From PALSA-612 sp963742925 (GTDB lineage Bacteria > Actinomycetota > Thermoleophilia > Gaiellales > Gaiellaceae), in NCBI GenBank assembly GCA_963742925.1, contig CAVUNV010000006.1, positions 214,547-278,546 of the forward strand: a DNA stretch of 64,000 nucleotides, in the 5' to 3' direction. Shown here one piece after another: positions 1 through 8,414 of this stretch. Position 1 is the first letter of the stretch; the number at the start of each line of letters is the position of its first letter. A program made the position numbers and the translations under genes. The notes under the pieces were generated by a model that ran no database searches, had not been told where the DNA came from, and saw only the letters and a program-made list of their open reading frames with translations.

Positions 1-440
1 ACCGTCATGGTCAGCTCGAGCTTGCCGCGATCGGACAGGTGCGCGATCTCGAGGTCGGGATTGAGGATCTCGAGATCCGCCGGGGCCTGGATGTCGGCCG
101 CGGTGACGGGGCCGGCGCCCTTCTTCTGCAGCCGCACCTCGATCTCCGGCGACTCGCCGTGGAGGCGGCAGCTCAGATTCTTCAGGTTGAGCAGGATGTC
201 GGTGACGTCCTCGCGGACGCCCTGAAGTGTCGTGAACTCGTGCGCGACGCCCTCGATCTTCACCGATGTGACGGCGGCGCCCTCGAGCGACGACAGGAGC
301 ACCCGGCGGAGCGAGTTGCCGAAGGTGTAGCCGAAGCCGCGGTCGAGCGGCTCGATCACGAACACGCCACGGTTCTCGTTGACCTCTTCGTGGACGATCT
401 TCGGAATCTGGAAGTCCATCAAGCTGGTGCGAGTTGCCAA
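1..440 (-). CDS. rpoA: RNA polymerase alpha subunit, N-terminal part (truncated by window edge)
   Basis: The first ~146 residues of the alpha subunit, which dimerises and nucleates assembly of beta and beta'. The N-terminal domain is recognisable from the FGNSLRRVLLSSLEGAAVTSV block and the following insert domain. The C-terminal half lies outside the window. I chose a TTG start at 440 because AGGAAAGGAA sits about 6 nt upstream; an ATG 21 nt downstream (419) is the alternative. It follows rpsD after a 50-nt gap, the usual alpha-operon order. Confidence 0.95.
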   Translation of the reverse strand, partial: MATRTSLMDFQIPKIVHEEVNENRGVFVIEPLDRGFGYTFGNSLRRVLLSSLEGAAVTSVKIEGVAHEFTTLQGVREDVTDILLNLKNLSCRLHGESPEIEVRLQKKGAGPVTAADIQAPADLEILNPDLEIAHLSDRGKLELTMT

Positions 441-490
441 GTGAAGTTCCTTTCCTGTTTCTTCCTAGCGCAGACGCGCCAGCGCCTGCG

Positions 491-1114
491 CTACTTGCTG
501 TAGAGCTCGACGATCAGCGACTCCTGCACGGGCGTGTCGATCTCGGCCCGCTCGGGCCACTTGAGGATCTTGCCGGTGAGGCCGTCGTGATCGGCCTGAA
601 GCCACGGCGCAACCGAGGCCGTCAGGTCGGTCGCGTCTCTGACCACCTGCTCGGCGGGGCTGCCCAGCTTCAGGGAGATGACGTCGTTGGGACGGACCTG
701 GTAGCTCGGGATGTTGACGCGGCGGCCGTTGACCAGGAAGTGCCCGTGGCGGACGAGCTGTCTGGCCTGAGCGCGCGAGGCGGCGAAGCCGAGCCGATAG
801 ACCACGTTGTCGATCCGCGACTCGAGCATGCGCAGCAGGTTGTCGCCGGTGACGCCGGCCCGCTGCTTCGCAGCCTTCTCGTAGTAGGTGCGGAACTGCT
901 TCTCGAGCAGGCCGTAGTAGCGGCGCGCCTTCTGCTTCTCGCGGAGCTGCAGCAGGTACTCGGACTGCTTGATCCGGCCGCGGCCGTGCTCGCCCGGCGG
1001 GTAGGAGCGGCGCTCGATCGCGCATTTCTCGGTCAGGCAGCGCTCCCCTTTCAGGAACAGCTTCATGCCCTCCCGGCGGCAGAGCTTGCAGGCGGGGCCG
1101 CGATAACGAGCCAC
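491..1114 (-). CDS. rpsD: 30S ribosomal protein S4
   Basis: S4, a 16S rRNA-binding primary assembly protein, 207 aa. The N-terminus YRGPACKLCRREGMKLFLKG and the S4 RNA-binding domain (RLGFAASRAQARQLVRHGHFLVNG) are clear. Three N-terminal cysteines (C9, C12 and C26 or so, in CKLC and RCLTEKC) suggest the zinc-binding form of S4. The start is GTG at 1114, which overlaps the rpsK stop by one base (TAGTG) and implies coupled translation. In many bacteria S4 represses its own operon, but no leader structure was examined here. Confidence 0.96.
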   Translation of the reverse strand: MARYRGPACKLCRREGMKLFLKGERCLTEKCAIERRSYPPGEHGRGRIKQSEYLLQLREKQKARRYYGLLEKQFRTYYEKAAKQRAGVTGDNLLRMLESRIDNVVYRLGFAASRAQARQLVRHGHFLVNGRRVNIPSYQVRPNDVISLKLGSPAEQVVRDATDLTASVAPWLQADHDGLTGKILKWPERAEIDTPVQESLIVELYSK

Positions 1115-1518
1115 TAGACGCGCCTCCGCTTCCTCGGCCGGACGCCGTTGTGGGCCTGCGGGGTGACGTCCTTGACGCCGATGATCTCGAGCCCGGCGGC
1201 CTGCAGCGAGCGGATCGCCGTCTCGCGCCCCGACCCGGGGCCCTTCACGAACACCTCGACCTTCTGCAGGCCGTGCTCCATGCCCTTGCGGGCGGCAGCG
1301 TCGGCGGTCACCTGCGCGGCGAACGGCGTCGACTTGCGCGAGCCCTTGAAGCCGGCCGAGCCGGCCGACTCCCACACGATCACGTTCCCGTCCTTGTCGG
1401 TCAGGGTGACGATCGTGTTGTTGAACGAGGTCTTGATGTGAGCCTGGCCGATCGCGATGTTCTTCTTGACGCGCCGACGCCCACGACCTCTGGCCGCTGG
1501 TTTACGAGGAGGTGCCAT
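1114..1518 (-). CDS. rpsK: 30S ribosomal protein S11
   Basis: S11 (134 aa), part of the 30S platform next to the E-site mRNA. The family core runs from NNTIVTLTDKDGNVIVWESAG to GPGSGRETAIRSLQAAGLEI and ends in the typical PHNGxRPRKRRRV-like basic tail. The short basic N-terminus (PPRKPAARGRGRRRVKK) is normal for actinobacteria. ATG start, two bases after the rpsM stop. Confidence 0.97.
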   Translation of the reverse strand: MAPPRKPAARGRGRRRVKKNIAIGQAHIKTSFNNTIVTLTDKDGNVIVWESAGSAGFKGSRKSTPFAAQVTADAAARKGMEHGLQKVEVFVKGPGSGRETAIRSLQAAGLEIIGVKDVTPQAHNGVRPRKRRRV

Positions 1519-1520
1519 CG

Positions 1521-1904
1521 CTACGTCTTAACCGCTGCTTTCTTGCCACGCCCGACGGTCTTCTTCGCGCCCTTGCGGCTGCGCGCGTTCGTCTTGGTGC
1601 GCTGGCCGTTGACGGGCAGGCCGCGACGGTGGCGGAGCCCGCGGTAGGAGCCGATCTCCTGGAGCCGCTTGACTGCCTGCGACCGCTCGCGCCTGAGATC
1701 GCCCTCGACCTGGAGGTTCCCGTCGATGTAGCGCTGGAGCCGTGTGGTCTCCTCGTCGGTGAGGTCGCGGACCTTCGTGTCGGGCGAGAGGTCGAGCTCC
1801 GCCAGCACCTTCCGGGCCGTTGCGGGGCCGATGCCGTAGATGTAGGTGAGCCCGATCTCGAGCCGCTTCTGGTTCGGGAGGTTTACGCCGGCGATGCGTG
1901 CCAT
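1521..1904 (-). CDS. rpsM: 30S ribosomal protein S13
   Basis: S13 (127 aa), a head protein that contacts the P-site tRNA and forms inter-subunit bridges. MARIAGVNLPNQKRLEIGLTYIYGIG is the canonical start, and the GLRHRRGLPVNGQRTKTNAR block and Lys/Arg-rich tail complete the family signature. ATG start 13 nt after rpmJ. Confidence 0.97.
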   Translation of the reverse strand: MARIAGVNLPNQKRLEIGLTYIYGIGPATARKVLAELDLSPDTKVRDLTDEETTRLQRYIDGNLQVEGDLRRERSQAVKRLQEIGSYRGLRHRRGLPVNGQRTKTNARSRKGAKKTVGRGKKAAVKT

Positions 1905-1917
1905 TTGCCCGGTACCC

Positions 1918-2031
1918 CTAGCCCTGCCGCTGCTTGTGTCGCGGGTTGGTGCAGATGACCATGGTGCGGCCGTGCCGCTTGATCACGCGGCAGCGCTCGC
2001 ACATGGGCTTGACTGAGGGACGGACTTTCAT
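1918..2031 (-). CDS. rpmJ: 50S ribosomal protein L36
   Basis: L36 of 37 aa, starting MKVRPSVKPMCERCRVIKRH. It has the zinc-ribbon pattern C11-x2-C14 with a further Cys at 27 and His at 32, so this is the zinc-binding (C+) form. The ATG start overlaps the infA stop by four bases (ATGA). Confidence 0.96.
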   Translation of the reverse strand: MKVRPSVKPMCERCRVIKRHGRTMVICTNPRHKQRQG

Positions 2032-2249
2032 CGGTATCGGTAGGTGATGCGGCCGCGCGAAAGGTCGTACGCCGAGAGCTCCACCTTCACCCGGTCGCCG
2101 GGAAGGATGCGGATGTAGTTCTTGCGCATCTTCCCGGAGATGGTTGCGAGCACCGAATGCCCGCCTTCCACCTGGACGCGGAACATCGTGCTCGGAAGCG
2201 CTTCAGCGACTTCGCCTTCGACCTCGATCTTCTCTTCCCTGACCGCCAT
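2028..2249 (-). CDS. infA: Translation initiation factor IF-1
   Basis: IF-1 (73 aa), a single OB-fold that occupies the 30S A site during initiation. The hallmark segment LPSTMFRVQVEGGHSVLATI is followed by SGKMRKNYIRILPGDRVKVE. ATG start at 2249; an upstream in-frame ATG would only add residues absent from the family. It follows map by 56 nt and overlaps rpmJ (ATGA). Confidence 0.96.
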   Translation of the reverse strand: MAVREEKIEVEGEVAEALPSTMFRVQVEGGHSVLATISGKMRKNYIRILPGDRVKVELSAYDLSRGRITYRYR

Positions 2250-2305
2250 TCTCTTGCGTGGGACACGAAAAAGCACGGCACAGCTAAGCTGCGCCGCCAG
2301 CTGGT

Positions 2306-3067
2306 CTATCGTAGCAAAACAGCTTGAGCAGTCAGAATCTGCGGTCCTGACTCTGTGATCGCCACCGTGTGCTCGAAATGCACGGCCAGCGACCCGTCGA
2401 CGGTCGAGATCGACCATTCGTCGTCGTGCACGACGACGTCGGGCCCGCCGGCGGTGATCATCGGCTCGATCGCGAAGGTCATGCCCTCTGCGAGCAGCGG
2501 ACCGCGGCCCGGGAGGCCGAAGTTCGGAATCTGCGGGTCCTCGTGCATCGCGCGTCCGACGCCGTGGCCGACGAGGCTGCGCACGACCGAGAAACCGGCC
2601 TCCTCCGTCGTCGTCTGCACCGCGTGCGAGATGTCGGAGAGCCGCCGGCCGGGGCGGCACTGCTCGACGCCTGCGTCCAGCGCCGCGCGACCGACCTCCA
2701 GCAGGCGCTCGGCGTCGGCCGAGACCTCGCCGACCGGGAACGTGGAGGCCGAGTCGGCGACGAAGCCGCCGAGGGTGACTCCGACGTCGACCGACAGGAT
2801 GTCCCCTTCTGCCAGCGTGTAGGGGCCCGGGATCCCGTGCACGACCATGGCGTTCGGCGACGCGCAGATCGATGCCGGGTAGCCGCGATAGTCCTTGAAG
2901 GTCGGGACACCGCCCTGGGAGTGGATGAACTCCTCGGCGATCGCATCGAGCTCGGCAGTCGTGACGCCCGGCCGGATGTGCTCGGCGAGCAGCGCGAGGG
3001 TGTCGGCCACGACGCGGCCGGCGCGTCCCATCTGGGCGATCTCGGCCGGCGACTTGCGGACGATCAC
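2306..3067 (-). CDS. map: Methionine aminopeptidase, type I
   Basis: Removes the initiator Met from nascent proteins (253 aa, short type Ia without an N-terminal extension). The five metal ligands are visible: Asp in SVDVGVTLGG, Asp in FVADSASTF, His in GHGVGRAMHEDP, Glu in FAIEPMI and Glu in HFEHTVAITE. The GTG start overlaps the adk stop by four bases (GTGA), so the two genes are probably coupled. A 56-nt gap separates it from infA. Confidence 0.95.
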   Translation of the reverse strand: MIVRKSPAEIAQMGRAGRVVADTLALLAEHIRPGVTTAELDAIAEEFIHSQGGVPTFKDYRGYPASICASPNAMVVHGIPGPYTLAEGDILSVDVGVTLGGFVADSASTFPVGEVSADAERLLEVGRAALDAGVEQCRPGRRLSDISHAVQTTTEEAGFSVVRSLVGHGVGRAMHEDPQIPNFGLPGRGPLLAEGMTFAIEPMITAGGPDVVVHDDEWSISTVDGSLAVHFEHTVAITESGPQILTAQAVLLR

Positions 3068-3651
3068 GCGGGCACCGCCTGCTCCAGCGCCTGCTGGATC
3101 TCCACCCAGACCTCGTCCACGGACCGGTCGGCATGGACGCCGACGAGCTTGCCGGTCGCGAGGTAGTGCTCGGAGAGCGGCTCGGTCTCGCGGTGGTAGA
3201 TCTCGAGCCGCCGGGCGATCGCCTCGGGAGTGTCGTCCGGTCGTCCCTCCTCGGCGGCGCGTCCGACCAGCCGCTCGATGCACACCTCGTCCGGGATCAG
3301 GAACTCGAGGACGGCGGTGAGCGGCCGGGCGAGCTCGGCGAGCAACTCGTCGAGCGCGTCGGCCTGCGCGACGTTCCGCGGGAACCCGTCCAACACGAAA
3401 CCTCCGTGTGCGTCCTGCTCGGCGAGCCGCTCGCGGATCAGCCCCACCGTCAGCCCGTCCGGCACCAGTTCGCCAGCGTCGAGGATCGGGCTCACCTGCA
3501 GGCCGAGCGGCGTCCGCGCGGCGACGGCGTCGCGGAACATGTCGCCGGTCGAGACGTGCGGGACTCCGTACTCCGCGGCGATGCGCTTCGCCTGCGTTCC
3601 CTTGCCTGATCCCTGCGGGCCGAACAGCAGGACGTTCAGCTGCGACGACAC
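3064..3651 (-). CDS. adk: Adenylate kinase (short LID form)
   Basis: Interconverts ATP + AMP and 2 ADP (195 aa). The P-loop GPQGSGKGTQAKRIA is at residues 10-24, the AMP-binding segment STGDMFRDAV follows, then FVLDGFPRN. The region between ERLVGRAAEEGRPDDTPE and ARRLEIYHRETEPL is short, with no four-Cys zinc LID, so this is the short-LID class common in actinobacteria. The GTG start overlaps the secY stop (TAGTG). The secY-adk-map-infA order is classical. Confidence 0.96.
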   Translation of the reverse strand: MSSQLNVLLFGPQGSGKGTQAKRIAAEYGVPHVSTGDMFRDAVAARTPLGLQVSPILDAGELVPDGLTVGLIRERLAEQDAHGGFVLDGFPRNVAQADALDELLAELARPLTAVLEFLIPDEVCIERLVGRAAEEGRPDDTPEAIARRLEIYHRETEPLSEHYLATGKLVGVHADRSVDEVWVEIQQALEQAVPA

Positions 3652-4934
3652 TATTTCCGGTCCAGGAAGCCCTCGTAGGACCGCATCATCATCTGCGATT
3701 CCATCTGGCGCATCGTGTCCAGGGCGACGCCGACCATGATCAGGAGCGACGTGCCGCCGAGGAACGTCCGCGACGTCGTCGGCAGATCGAAGAAGCCGCC
3801 CACCCAGGTCGGGAGGACGGCGATGGCGGCCAGGAAGAGCGAACCCGGCAGCGTCAGTCGCGACAGCACCCGGTCGAGGTACTGCGCCGTCGGCGGGCCG
3901 GGCCTGATGCCGGGGATGTAGCCGCCGTACTTGCGCAGGTTGTCGGCCTGGTCGACGGGGTTGAACTGGACGGCCGTGTAGAAGTAGGTGAAGACGATGA
4001 TCAGGATCGCCTCGACACCGAGGTAAGTCCACTGGTGCGGCTGGAAGTTCTTGTTGATGAAGCTCTGCGTCTGCGGGAAGAACTGCGCGATCGTCGGCGG
4101 GAACGCGAGCAGTGCGGCCGCGAAGATGATCGGGATGACGCCTGCCATGTTCACGCGCAGCGGCATATAGGTCGAGCCGCCCGAGGTCATGCGTCTGCCG
4201 ACCATCCGGCGCGCGTATTGCACCGGGATGCGCCGCTGTCCCTCCTGGACGAACACCACCGCGAGCACGACCGCGACGAACAGGATCGGGTAGAAGAGCT
4301 TCGTCGTCGGCCCGCCGCTCGTCCAGGCGCGGATCGTCGTCGGGGCGTCGGCGATGATCGAGGCGAAGATGATGATCGAGATGCCGTTCCCGATCCCGCG
4401 CTTCGTGATCAGCTCGCCCATCCACATCAGAAGCGCCGTGCCCGCGGTCAGCGTGACGACGATCAGCACGATGCGCCCCGGGTTCGTCTGCAGCACCTTG
4501 CCGCTGCTGCTCACACCCGACGTGGAGCGGGTGAACAGCAGCACATAGCCGAGCGACTGAAGGGCCGCGAGCACCACGGTGAGGTACCGCGTGTACTGGT
4601 TGATCTTGGCGTAGCCGGCCTCGCCCTCCTTCTGCAGCTGCTCCAGCTTCGGCACGACGACGGCGAGGAGCTGCAGGATGATCGACGCGGTGACGTACGG
4701 CATGATCCCGAGCGCGAAGATCGAGAACCGCGACAGCGCCGAGCCCGAGAACAGGTTGAGCAGGCCGAGCACGGTGCTGCCCTGCGAGGAGAAGTAGTTC
4801 TTGATCGCCGCCGAGTCGATGCCCGGCGCGGGCATCCAGGAGCCGAACCGGTAGACGAAGAGCACGAGGGCGGTGAAGAGGACGCGCCGCCGGAGCTCCG
4901 GCACCCGCCAGGCATTCGTGAGCCAGGTCAGCAT
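3651..4934 (-). CDS. secY: Preprotein translocase subunit SecY
   Basis: Channel-forming subunit of the SecYEG translocon (427 aa), with about ten hydrophobic segments. Family landmarks include RFGSWMPAPGID near the N-terminus, LGIMPYVTASIILQLL, the cytosolic loop EGQRRIPVQYARR and YFYTAVQFNPVDQADNLRKYGGYIPGIRPG near the end. The ATG start directly abuts the rplO stop (TAGATG). Confidence 0.97.
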   Translation of the reverse strand: MLTWLTNAWRVPELRRRVLFTALVLFVYRFGSWMPAPGIDSAAIKNYFSSQGSTVLGLLNLFSGSALSRFSIFALGIMPYVTASIILQLLAVVVPKLEQLQKEGEAGYAKINQYTRYLTVVLAALQSLGYVLLFTRSTSGVSSSGKVLQTNPGRIVLIVVTLTAGTALLMWMGELITKRGIGNGISIIIFASIIADAPTTIRAWTSGGPTTKLFYPILFVAVVLAVVFVQEGQRRIPVQYARRMVGRRMTSGGSTYMPLRVNMAGVIPIIFAAALLAFPPTIAQFFPQTQSFINKNFQPHQWTYLGVEAILIIVFTYFYTAVQFNPVDQADNLRKYGGYIPGIRPGPPTAQYLDRVLSRLTLPGSLFLAAIAVLPTWVGGFFDLPTTSRTFLGGTSLLIMVGVALDTMRQMESQMMMRSYEGFLDRK

Positions 4935-5549
4935 CTACTCGGCGGGTTCCTCGGTTTCGGTCTCGACCTCGGCTTCGGGCTCTGCCTCGGCGGTCGGCTC
5001 TTCATCCGGCTCGTCGGCGACCGGCGCGGGCCGCTTGCGCTCCTTCTTCACCTTCGGAACCGGCTCACCGCGCAGCCAGACGATCGAGCCGCCGGCGCCT
5101 TCGATCTTCTCGCGGGCACTCTTCGAGAAGCTGTGCGCCGAGACGGCGAGCTTCTTCGTCAGGTCGCCCTGGCCGAGGATCTTCACGTCGACGCGGACCG
5201 AGCGGATCAGCCGCTTCGCCTTCAGCAGCTCAGGGGTGATCTCCGTGCCGGCGTCGAACACGCGCTCGAGGTCACGCACGTTGACGCCCTGCGAAACGGT
5301 GCGGAACGGGCCGATCGGCATCGCGTCCTTCGAGGTCGAGCCGCGCTGCTTGCCGAGCCGCATGTAGATCGGCATCTGACCGCCCTCGAAGCCGGCCCGC
5401 ATCTTGTGCGAGCCCGCCCGCGACTTCTGGCCCTTGATGCCACGACCCGCGTAGCGCCCCTTGCCGGAGCCCAGGCCGCGGCCGACACGCTTTCGGTCGC
5501 GCCGTTTCTGGGCAGGCTTGAGCGTGGAGAGGTTCAGCTCGGACGGCAT
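4935..5549 (-). CDS. rplO: 50S ribosomal protein L15 with acidic C-terminal extension
   Basis: L15 (204 aa; the usual length is about 145-150). The core is clear: LKPAQKRRDRKRVGRGLGSG followed by the Gly/Arg-rich GKGRYAGRGIKGQKSRAG. From about residue 166 a KKERKRP basic linker leads into a tail made almost only of A, E, P, T, V and D, ending TETEEPAE. Such tails recur on several ribosomal proteins in this window. Confidence 0.95.
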   Translation of the reverse strand: MPSELNLSTLKPAQKRRDRKRVGRGLGSGKGRYAGRGIKGQKSRAGSHKMRAGFEGGQMPIYMRLGKQRGSTSKDAMPIGPFRTVSQGVNVRDLERVFDAGTEITPELLKAKRLIRSVRVDVKILGQGDLTKKLAVSAHSFSKSAREKIEGAGGSIVWLRGEPVPKVKKERKRPAPVADEPDEEPTAEAEPEAEVETETEEPAE

Positions 5550-5550
5550 C

Positions 5551-5730
5551 TCAGGACTCGTCGATTCGAACGAGGTGGCGTACCTTCCTGAGCATACCGG
5601 CGAGCTGCGGGCTCTCCGGGCGCTCGACCGAGCGGCCGATCTTGCCGAGCCCGAGCGCGCGGAGCGTCCCGCGGTGCTTCTGGCTCTGACCGATCGTCGA
5701 CCGGACCTGGGTGATCTTCAGCGTCTTCAC
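5551..5730 (-). CDS. rpmD: 50S ribosomal protein L30
   Basis: L30 (59 aa), starting from GTG: MKTLKITQVRSTIGQSQKHR, then TLRALGLGKIGRSVE, the standard compact L30 fold. The GTG overlaps the rpsE stop by four bases (GTGA), and the TGA lies one base before the rplO ATG. Confidence 0.96.
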   Translation of the reverse strand: MKTLKITQVRSTIGQSQKHRGTLRALGLGKIGRSVERPESPQLAGMLRKVRHLVRIDES

Positions 5731-6341
5731 GCCGTCCCGCTCTCCTCTGCCGGTACGGGCTCTGAGGCCTCGGGCACAGGCGCGGGCTCTGCAGGCTGGA
5801 GCGGGGCAGCCGCCTCGGGCTGCTCCTCGACGCGCTTCAGCGGCAGCACCTCGGCGATCGTCTTCCCGCGCATCTTTGCGACGTCCTCGGGCCGGCGCAG
5901 GCTCTGGAGGCCGTTGACGGTCGCCTTGAGCATGTTGATCGGGTTCGTCGTGCCGAGGCTCTTGGCCAGGATGTCCTTGACGCCGCCGAGCTCGAGCACG
6001 GCGCGGACGCCGCCTCCGGCGATGACGCCCGTCCCCTCGCTGGCCGGGCGCAGCAGCACCCTGGCGGCGTCGAACCGGCCGACGATCTCATGCGTGATCG
6101 TGGTGCCGTGCTTCGGAACGGTGAACATGTTCTTCTTGGCGTCGTCGACCGCCTTCGAGATCGCCAGCGGCACCTCGCGCGCCTTGCCGTAGCCGACACC
6201 TACACGGTCGACCTCGTCGCCGATCACGACCAGCGCCGAGAACGAGAACCGCCGGCCGCCCTTGACCACCTTGGCGACGCGGTTGATCTCGACGACGCGC
6301 TCCTTGAGCTCCCTCGTCTCGGAAAAGTCAGTCACGCTCAA
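5727..6341 (-). CDS. rpsE: 30S ribosomal protein S5 with Ala/Pro/Glu C-terminal tail
   Basis: S5 (204 aa), a decoding-fidelity protein at the mRNA entry channel. The N-terminal RNA-binding domain (ERVVEINRVAKVVKGGRRFS) and the C-terminal domain (LLRPASEGTGVIAGGGVRAVLE) are intact. After about residue 172 an extra ~33-residue Ala/Pro/Glu tail is appended. The likely start is TTG at 6341, which overlaps the rplR stop (TTGA); a GTG two codons downstream is the alternative. Confidence 0.94.
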   Translation of the reverse strand: MSVTDFSETRELKERVVEINRVAKVVKGGRRFSFSALVVIGDEVDRVGVGYGKAREVPLAISKAVDDAKKNMFTVPKHGTTITHEIVGRFDAARVLLRPASEGTGVIAGGGVRAVLELGGVKDILAKSLGTTNPINMLKATVNGLQSLRRPEDVAKMRGKTIAEVLPLKRVEEQPEAAAPLQPAEPAPVPEASEPVPAEESGTA

Positions 6342-6691
6342 AACTTCAAGCCCCCTTCGCGCGCGCCGTCGGCGAGCGCCTTGACGCGTCCGTGGTACAG
6401 GTAGCCGGCCCGGTCGAACACGACCGTCTCGTACCCCGCCTTCTTGGCGCGATCGGCGAGCAGCTTGCCCACCTCGCGCGCCTGATCGGTCTTCGTCCCC
6501 TTGAAGCTCTTCGGCAGGTTCTTGAAGCCGACCGCGGCAAGGGTACGGCCCTCGGCGTCGTCGACGAGCTGGGCGTAGATGCCCAGGTTCGAGCGGTAGA
6601 CGGCAAGGCGGGGCCGCTCGACGGTTCCTGCGATCTTGCCGCGCACGCGGCGCTGGCGGCGCGCCCTGGCTTCACGAGTCGAGAGCTTCAT
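6338..6691 (-). CDS. rplR: 50S ribosomal protein L18
   Basis: L18 (117 aa), a 5S rRNA-binding protein of the central protuberance. Family features are RRVRGKIAGTVERPRLAVYRSN, IYAQLVDDAEGRTLAA and the C-terminal FDRAGYLYHGRVKALADGAREGGL. ATG start overlapping the rplF stop by four bases (ATGA). Confidence 0.97.
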   Translation of the reverse strand: MKLSTREARARRQRRVRGKIAGTVERPRLAVYRSNLGIYAQLVDDAEGRTLAAVGFKNLPKSFKGTKTDQAREVGKLLADRAKKAGYETVVFDRAGYLYHGRVKALADGAREGGLKF

Positions 6692-7221
6692 GCGCGCTTA
6701 CCGACCTTCCGGCGCACGTACTCGCCCTCGTAGCGGATCCCCTTGCCCTTGTAGGGCTCGGGCGGGCGGACCTTGCGGATCTCGGCGGCCGTCTGGCCGA
6801 CCATCTGCTTGTCGATGCCCTTGACGGTGATCTGAGTCGGAATCGGCACCTCGAACGAGATCCCCGGACGCGGCGTGATCACGACCGGATGCGAGTAGCC
6901 GACCAGGAGCTCGAGATCCTCGCCGCGGAGCGCGGCGCGGTAGCCGACGCCCTGGATCTCCAGGCGCTTCTCGAAGCCCTTGGTGACGCCGTCGACCATG
7001 TTCGCGATCAACGTGCGCGTCAGCCCGTGCAAGGAGCGGTCCTCGCCGCGGTCCGTCGGCCGCTTGACCAGGATCGTGTCCTCGCTCTTCTCGATCGCCA
7101 TCCGCAGCGGGACGGCCTGCGACAGCTCGCCGAGCGGTCCGTTCACCTGGACGCGGCCGGGCGACAGCGCGACCATCACGCCCGCGGGCACCTCGATTGG
7201 CTGTTTGCCGATTCGGCTCAT
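6688..7221 (-). CDS. rplF: 50S ribosomal protein L6
   Basis: L6 (177 aa), near the sarcin-ricin loop. Two repeated L6 folds are present. MSRIGKQPIEVPAGV is the canonical start, and VRKVRPPEPYKGKGIRYEGE near the C-terminus is the L6 signature. ATG preceded closely by GAGGAA, four bases after the rpsH stop. Confidence 0.97.
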   Translation of the reverse strand: MSRIGKQPIEVPAGVMVALSPGRVQVNGPLGELSQAVPLRMAIEKSEDTILVKRPTDRGEDRSLHGLTRTLIANMVDGVTKGFEKRLEIQGVGYRAALRGEDLELLVGYSHPVVITPRPGISFEVPIPTQITVKGIDKQMVGQTAAEIRKVRPPEPYKGKGIRYEGEYVRRKVGKRA

Positions 7222-7225
7222 TTCC

Positions 7226-7621
7226 TCACCAGACGAAGCAGATGACTTCGCCGCCGACGCCTTTCTCCTCGGCGCTGCGGCCGGTCATCACTCCGCTCGA
7301 CGTGGACAGGATCGCGACGCCCATGCCGCCCAGCACGCGCGGCAGGCGGTCCTTGCGCGCGTAGATCCGGCGGCCCGGCTTGGAGACGCGCTTCAGCCCC
7401 GAGATGACGCGCTCGCGGTTGCGCCCGTACTTGAGCTCGACCACGAGGTAGTCGAAGCTCTCGCCCTTCTCGACGCGGTAGTCGCGGATGTAGCCCTCCT
7501 CCTTGAGCAGGCGGGCGATCTCGACCTTCGCGCGCGAGGTCGGCATCGTCACCGTGTCCATCAGCGCCTTGTTGGCGTTGCGGATGCGGGTGAGCATGTC
7601 GGCGATCGGATCGGTCAGCAT
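7226..7621 (-). CDS. rpsH: 30S ribosomal protein S8
   Basis: S8 (131 aa), a 16S rRNA central-domain binder that in E. coli autoregulates the spc operon. Landmarks are MLTDPIADMLTRIRNAN at the start and GVAILSTSSGVMTGRSAEEKGVGGE near the end. It follows rpsN after four bases. Confidence 0.97.
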   Translation of the reverse strand: MLTDPIADMLTRIRNANKALMDTVTMPTSRAKVEIARLLKEEGYIRDYRVEKGESFDYLVVELKYGRNRERVISGLKRVSKPGRRIYARKDRLPRVLGGMGVAILSTSSGVMTGRSAEEKGVGGEVICFVW

Positions 7622-7625
7622 CGGG

Positions 7626-7811
7626 TCACCAGCTCGACTTGGTCATGCCGGGGATCACGCCGAGATGCGCGAGCTCGCGCAGGCAGATCCGGCAGAGGCC
7701 GAACTTCTTGTACACGGCGCGCGGGCGGCCGCAACGGTTGCAGCGGGTGTACGCGCGGGTCTTGTAGCGCTGCGGGCGTGCAGCCTTCGCGATCATCGAC
7801 TTCTTCGCCAC
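7626..7811 (-). CDS. rpsN: 30S ribosomal protein S14, zinc-binding type
   Basis: S14 type Z (61 aa). The four zinc ligands sit in CNRCGRP and CRICLRELA (C24, C27, C40, C43), followed by the typical GVIPGMTKSSW end. This C+ short form is the usual copy in the spc operon. The GTG start overlaps the rplE stop (TAGTG). Confidence 0.96.
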   Translation of the reverse strand: MAKKSMIAKAARPQRYKTRAYTRCNRCGRPRAVYKKFGLCRICLRELAHLGVIPGMTKSSW

Positions 7812-8404
7812 TAGGTGGTGCTCCCTTCTTGTTCCACTGCGAACGGCAGGCCGAGCCCGCGCAGCAGCGCGAAGGCGGCCTCGTCCGTCTCGGCCGTCGT
7901 CGTGATCGTCACGTCGAGGCCGCGGATCGTGCTCACGTCGTCGTAGTTGATCTCCGGGAAGATGATCTGCTCGCGGATCCCGATCGAGTAGTTCCCGCGG
8001 CCGTCGAACGAGCCGGGGCTCAGCCCGCGGAAGTCGCGGATCCGCGGCAGCGCGATCGAGACGAGCCGGTCGAGGAACTCGTACATGCGTGCGCCGCGCA
8101 GCGTGACCTTGGTGCCGATCGGCATTCCCTCGCGGATCTTGAAGCCGGCGATCGACCTGCGGGCGCGCCGCACCTGGGCACGCTGACCCGCGATCGTGGT
8201 CAGCTCCTCGATCGCGCTGTCGAGCGCCTTCGCCTCGGTCTTGGCCTCGCCCACGCCCATGTTGAGCGTGATCTTGGCGACCCGGGGAACCTGCATGATC
8301 GACGAGACGCCGAGCTCGTCCTTGAGGCGCGCGCGGAGCTCGCCCTCGTAGCGGTCCTTGAGGCGCGGGCTGTAGGTCTCGGTCTTCTTGGTCGCAGTCG
8401 GCAT
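7811..8404 (-). CDS. rplE: 50S ribosomal protein L5
   Basis: L5 (197 aa), a 5S rRNA-binding protein that contacts the P-site tRNA. LKDRYEGELRARLKDELG, VPRVAKITLNMGVGEA and the FRGLSPGSFDGRGNYSIGI block are diagnostic. ATG start 10 nt after rplX. Confidence 0.97.
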   Translation of the reverse strand: MPTATKKTETYSPRLKDRYEGELRARLKDELGVSSIMQVPRVAKITLNMGVGEAKTEAKALDSAIEELTTIAGQRAQVRRARRSIAGFKIREGMPIGTKVTLRGARMYEFLDRLVSIALPRIRDFRGLSPGSFDGRGNYSIGIREQIIFPEINYDDVSTIRGLDVTITTTAETDEAAFALLRGLGLPFAVEQEGSTT

Positions 8405-8414
8405 CTCAGCTCAC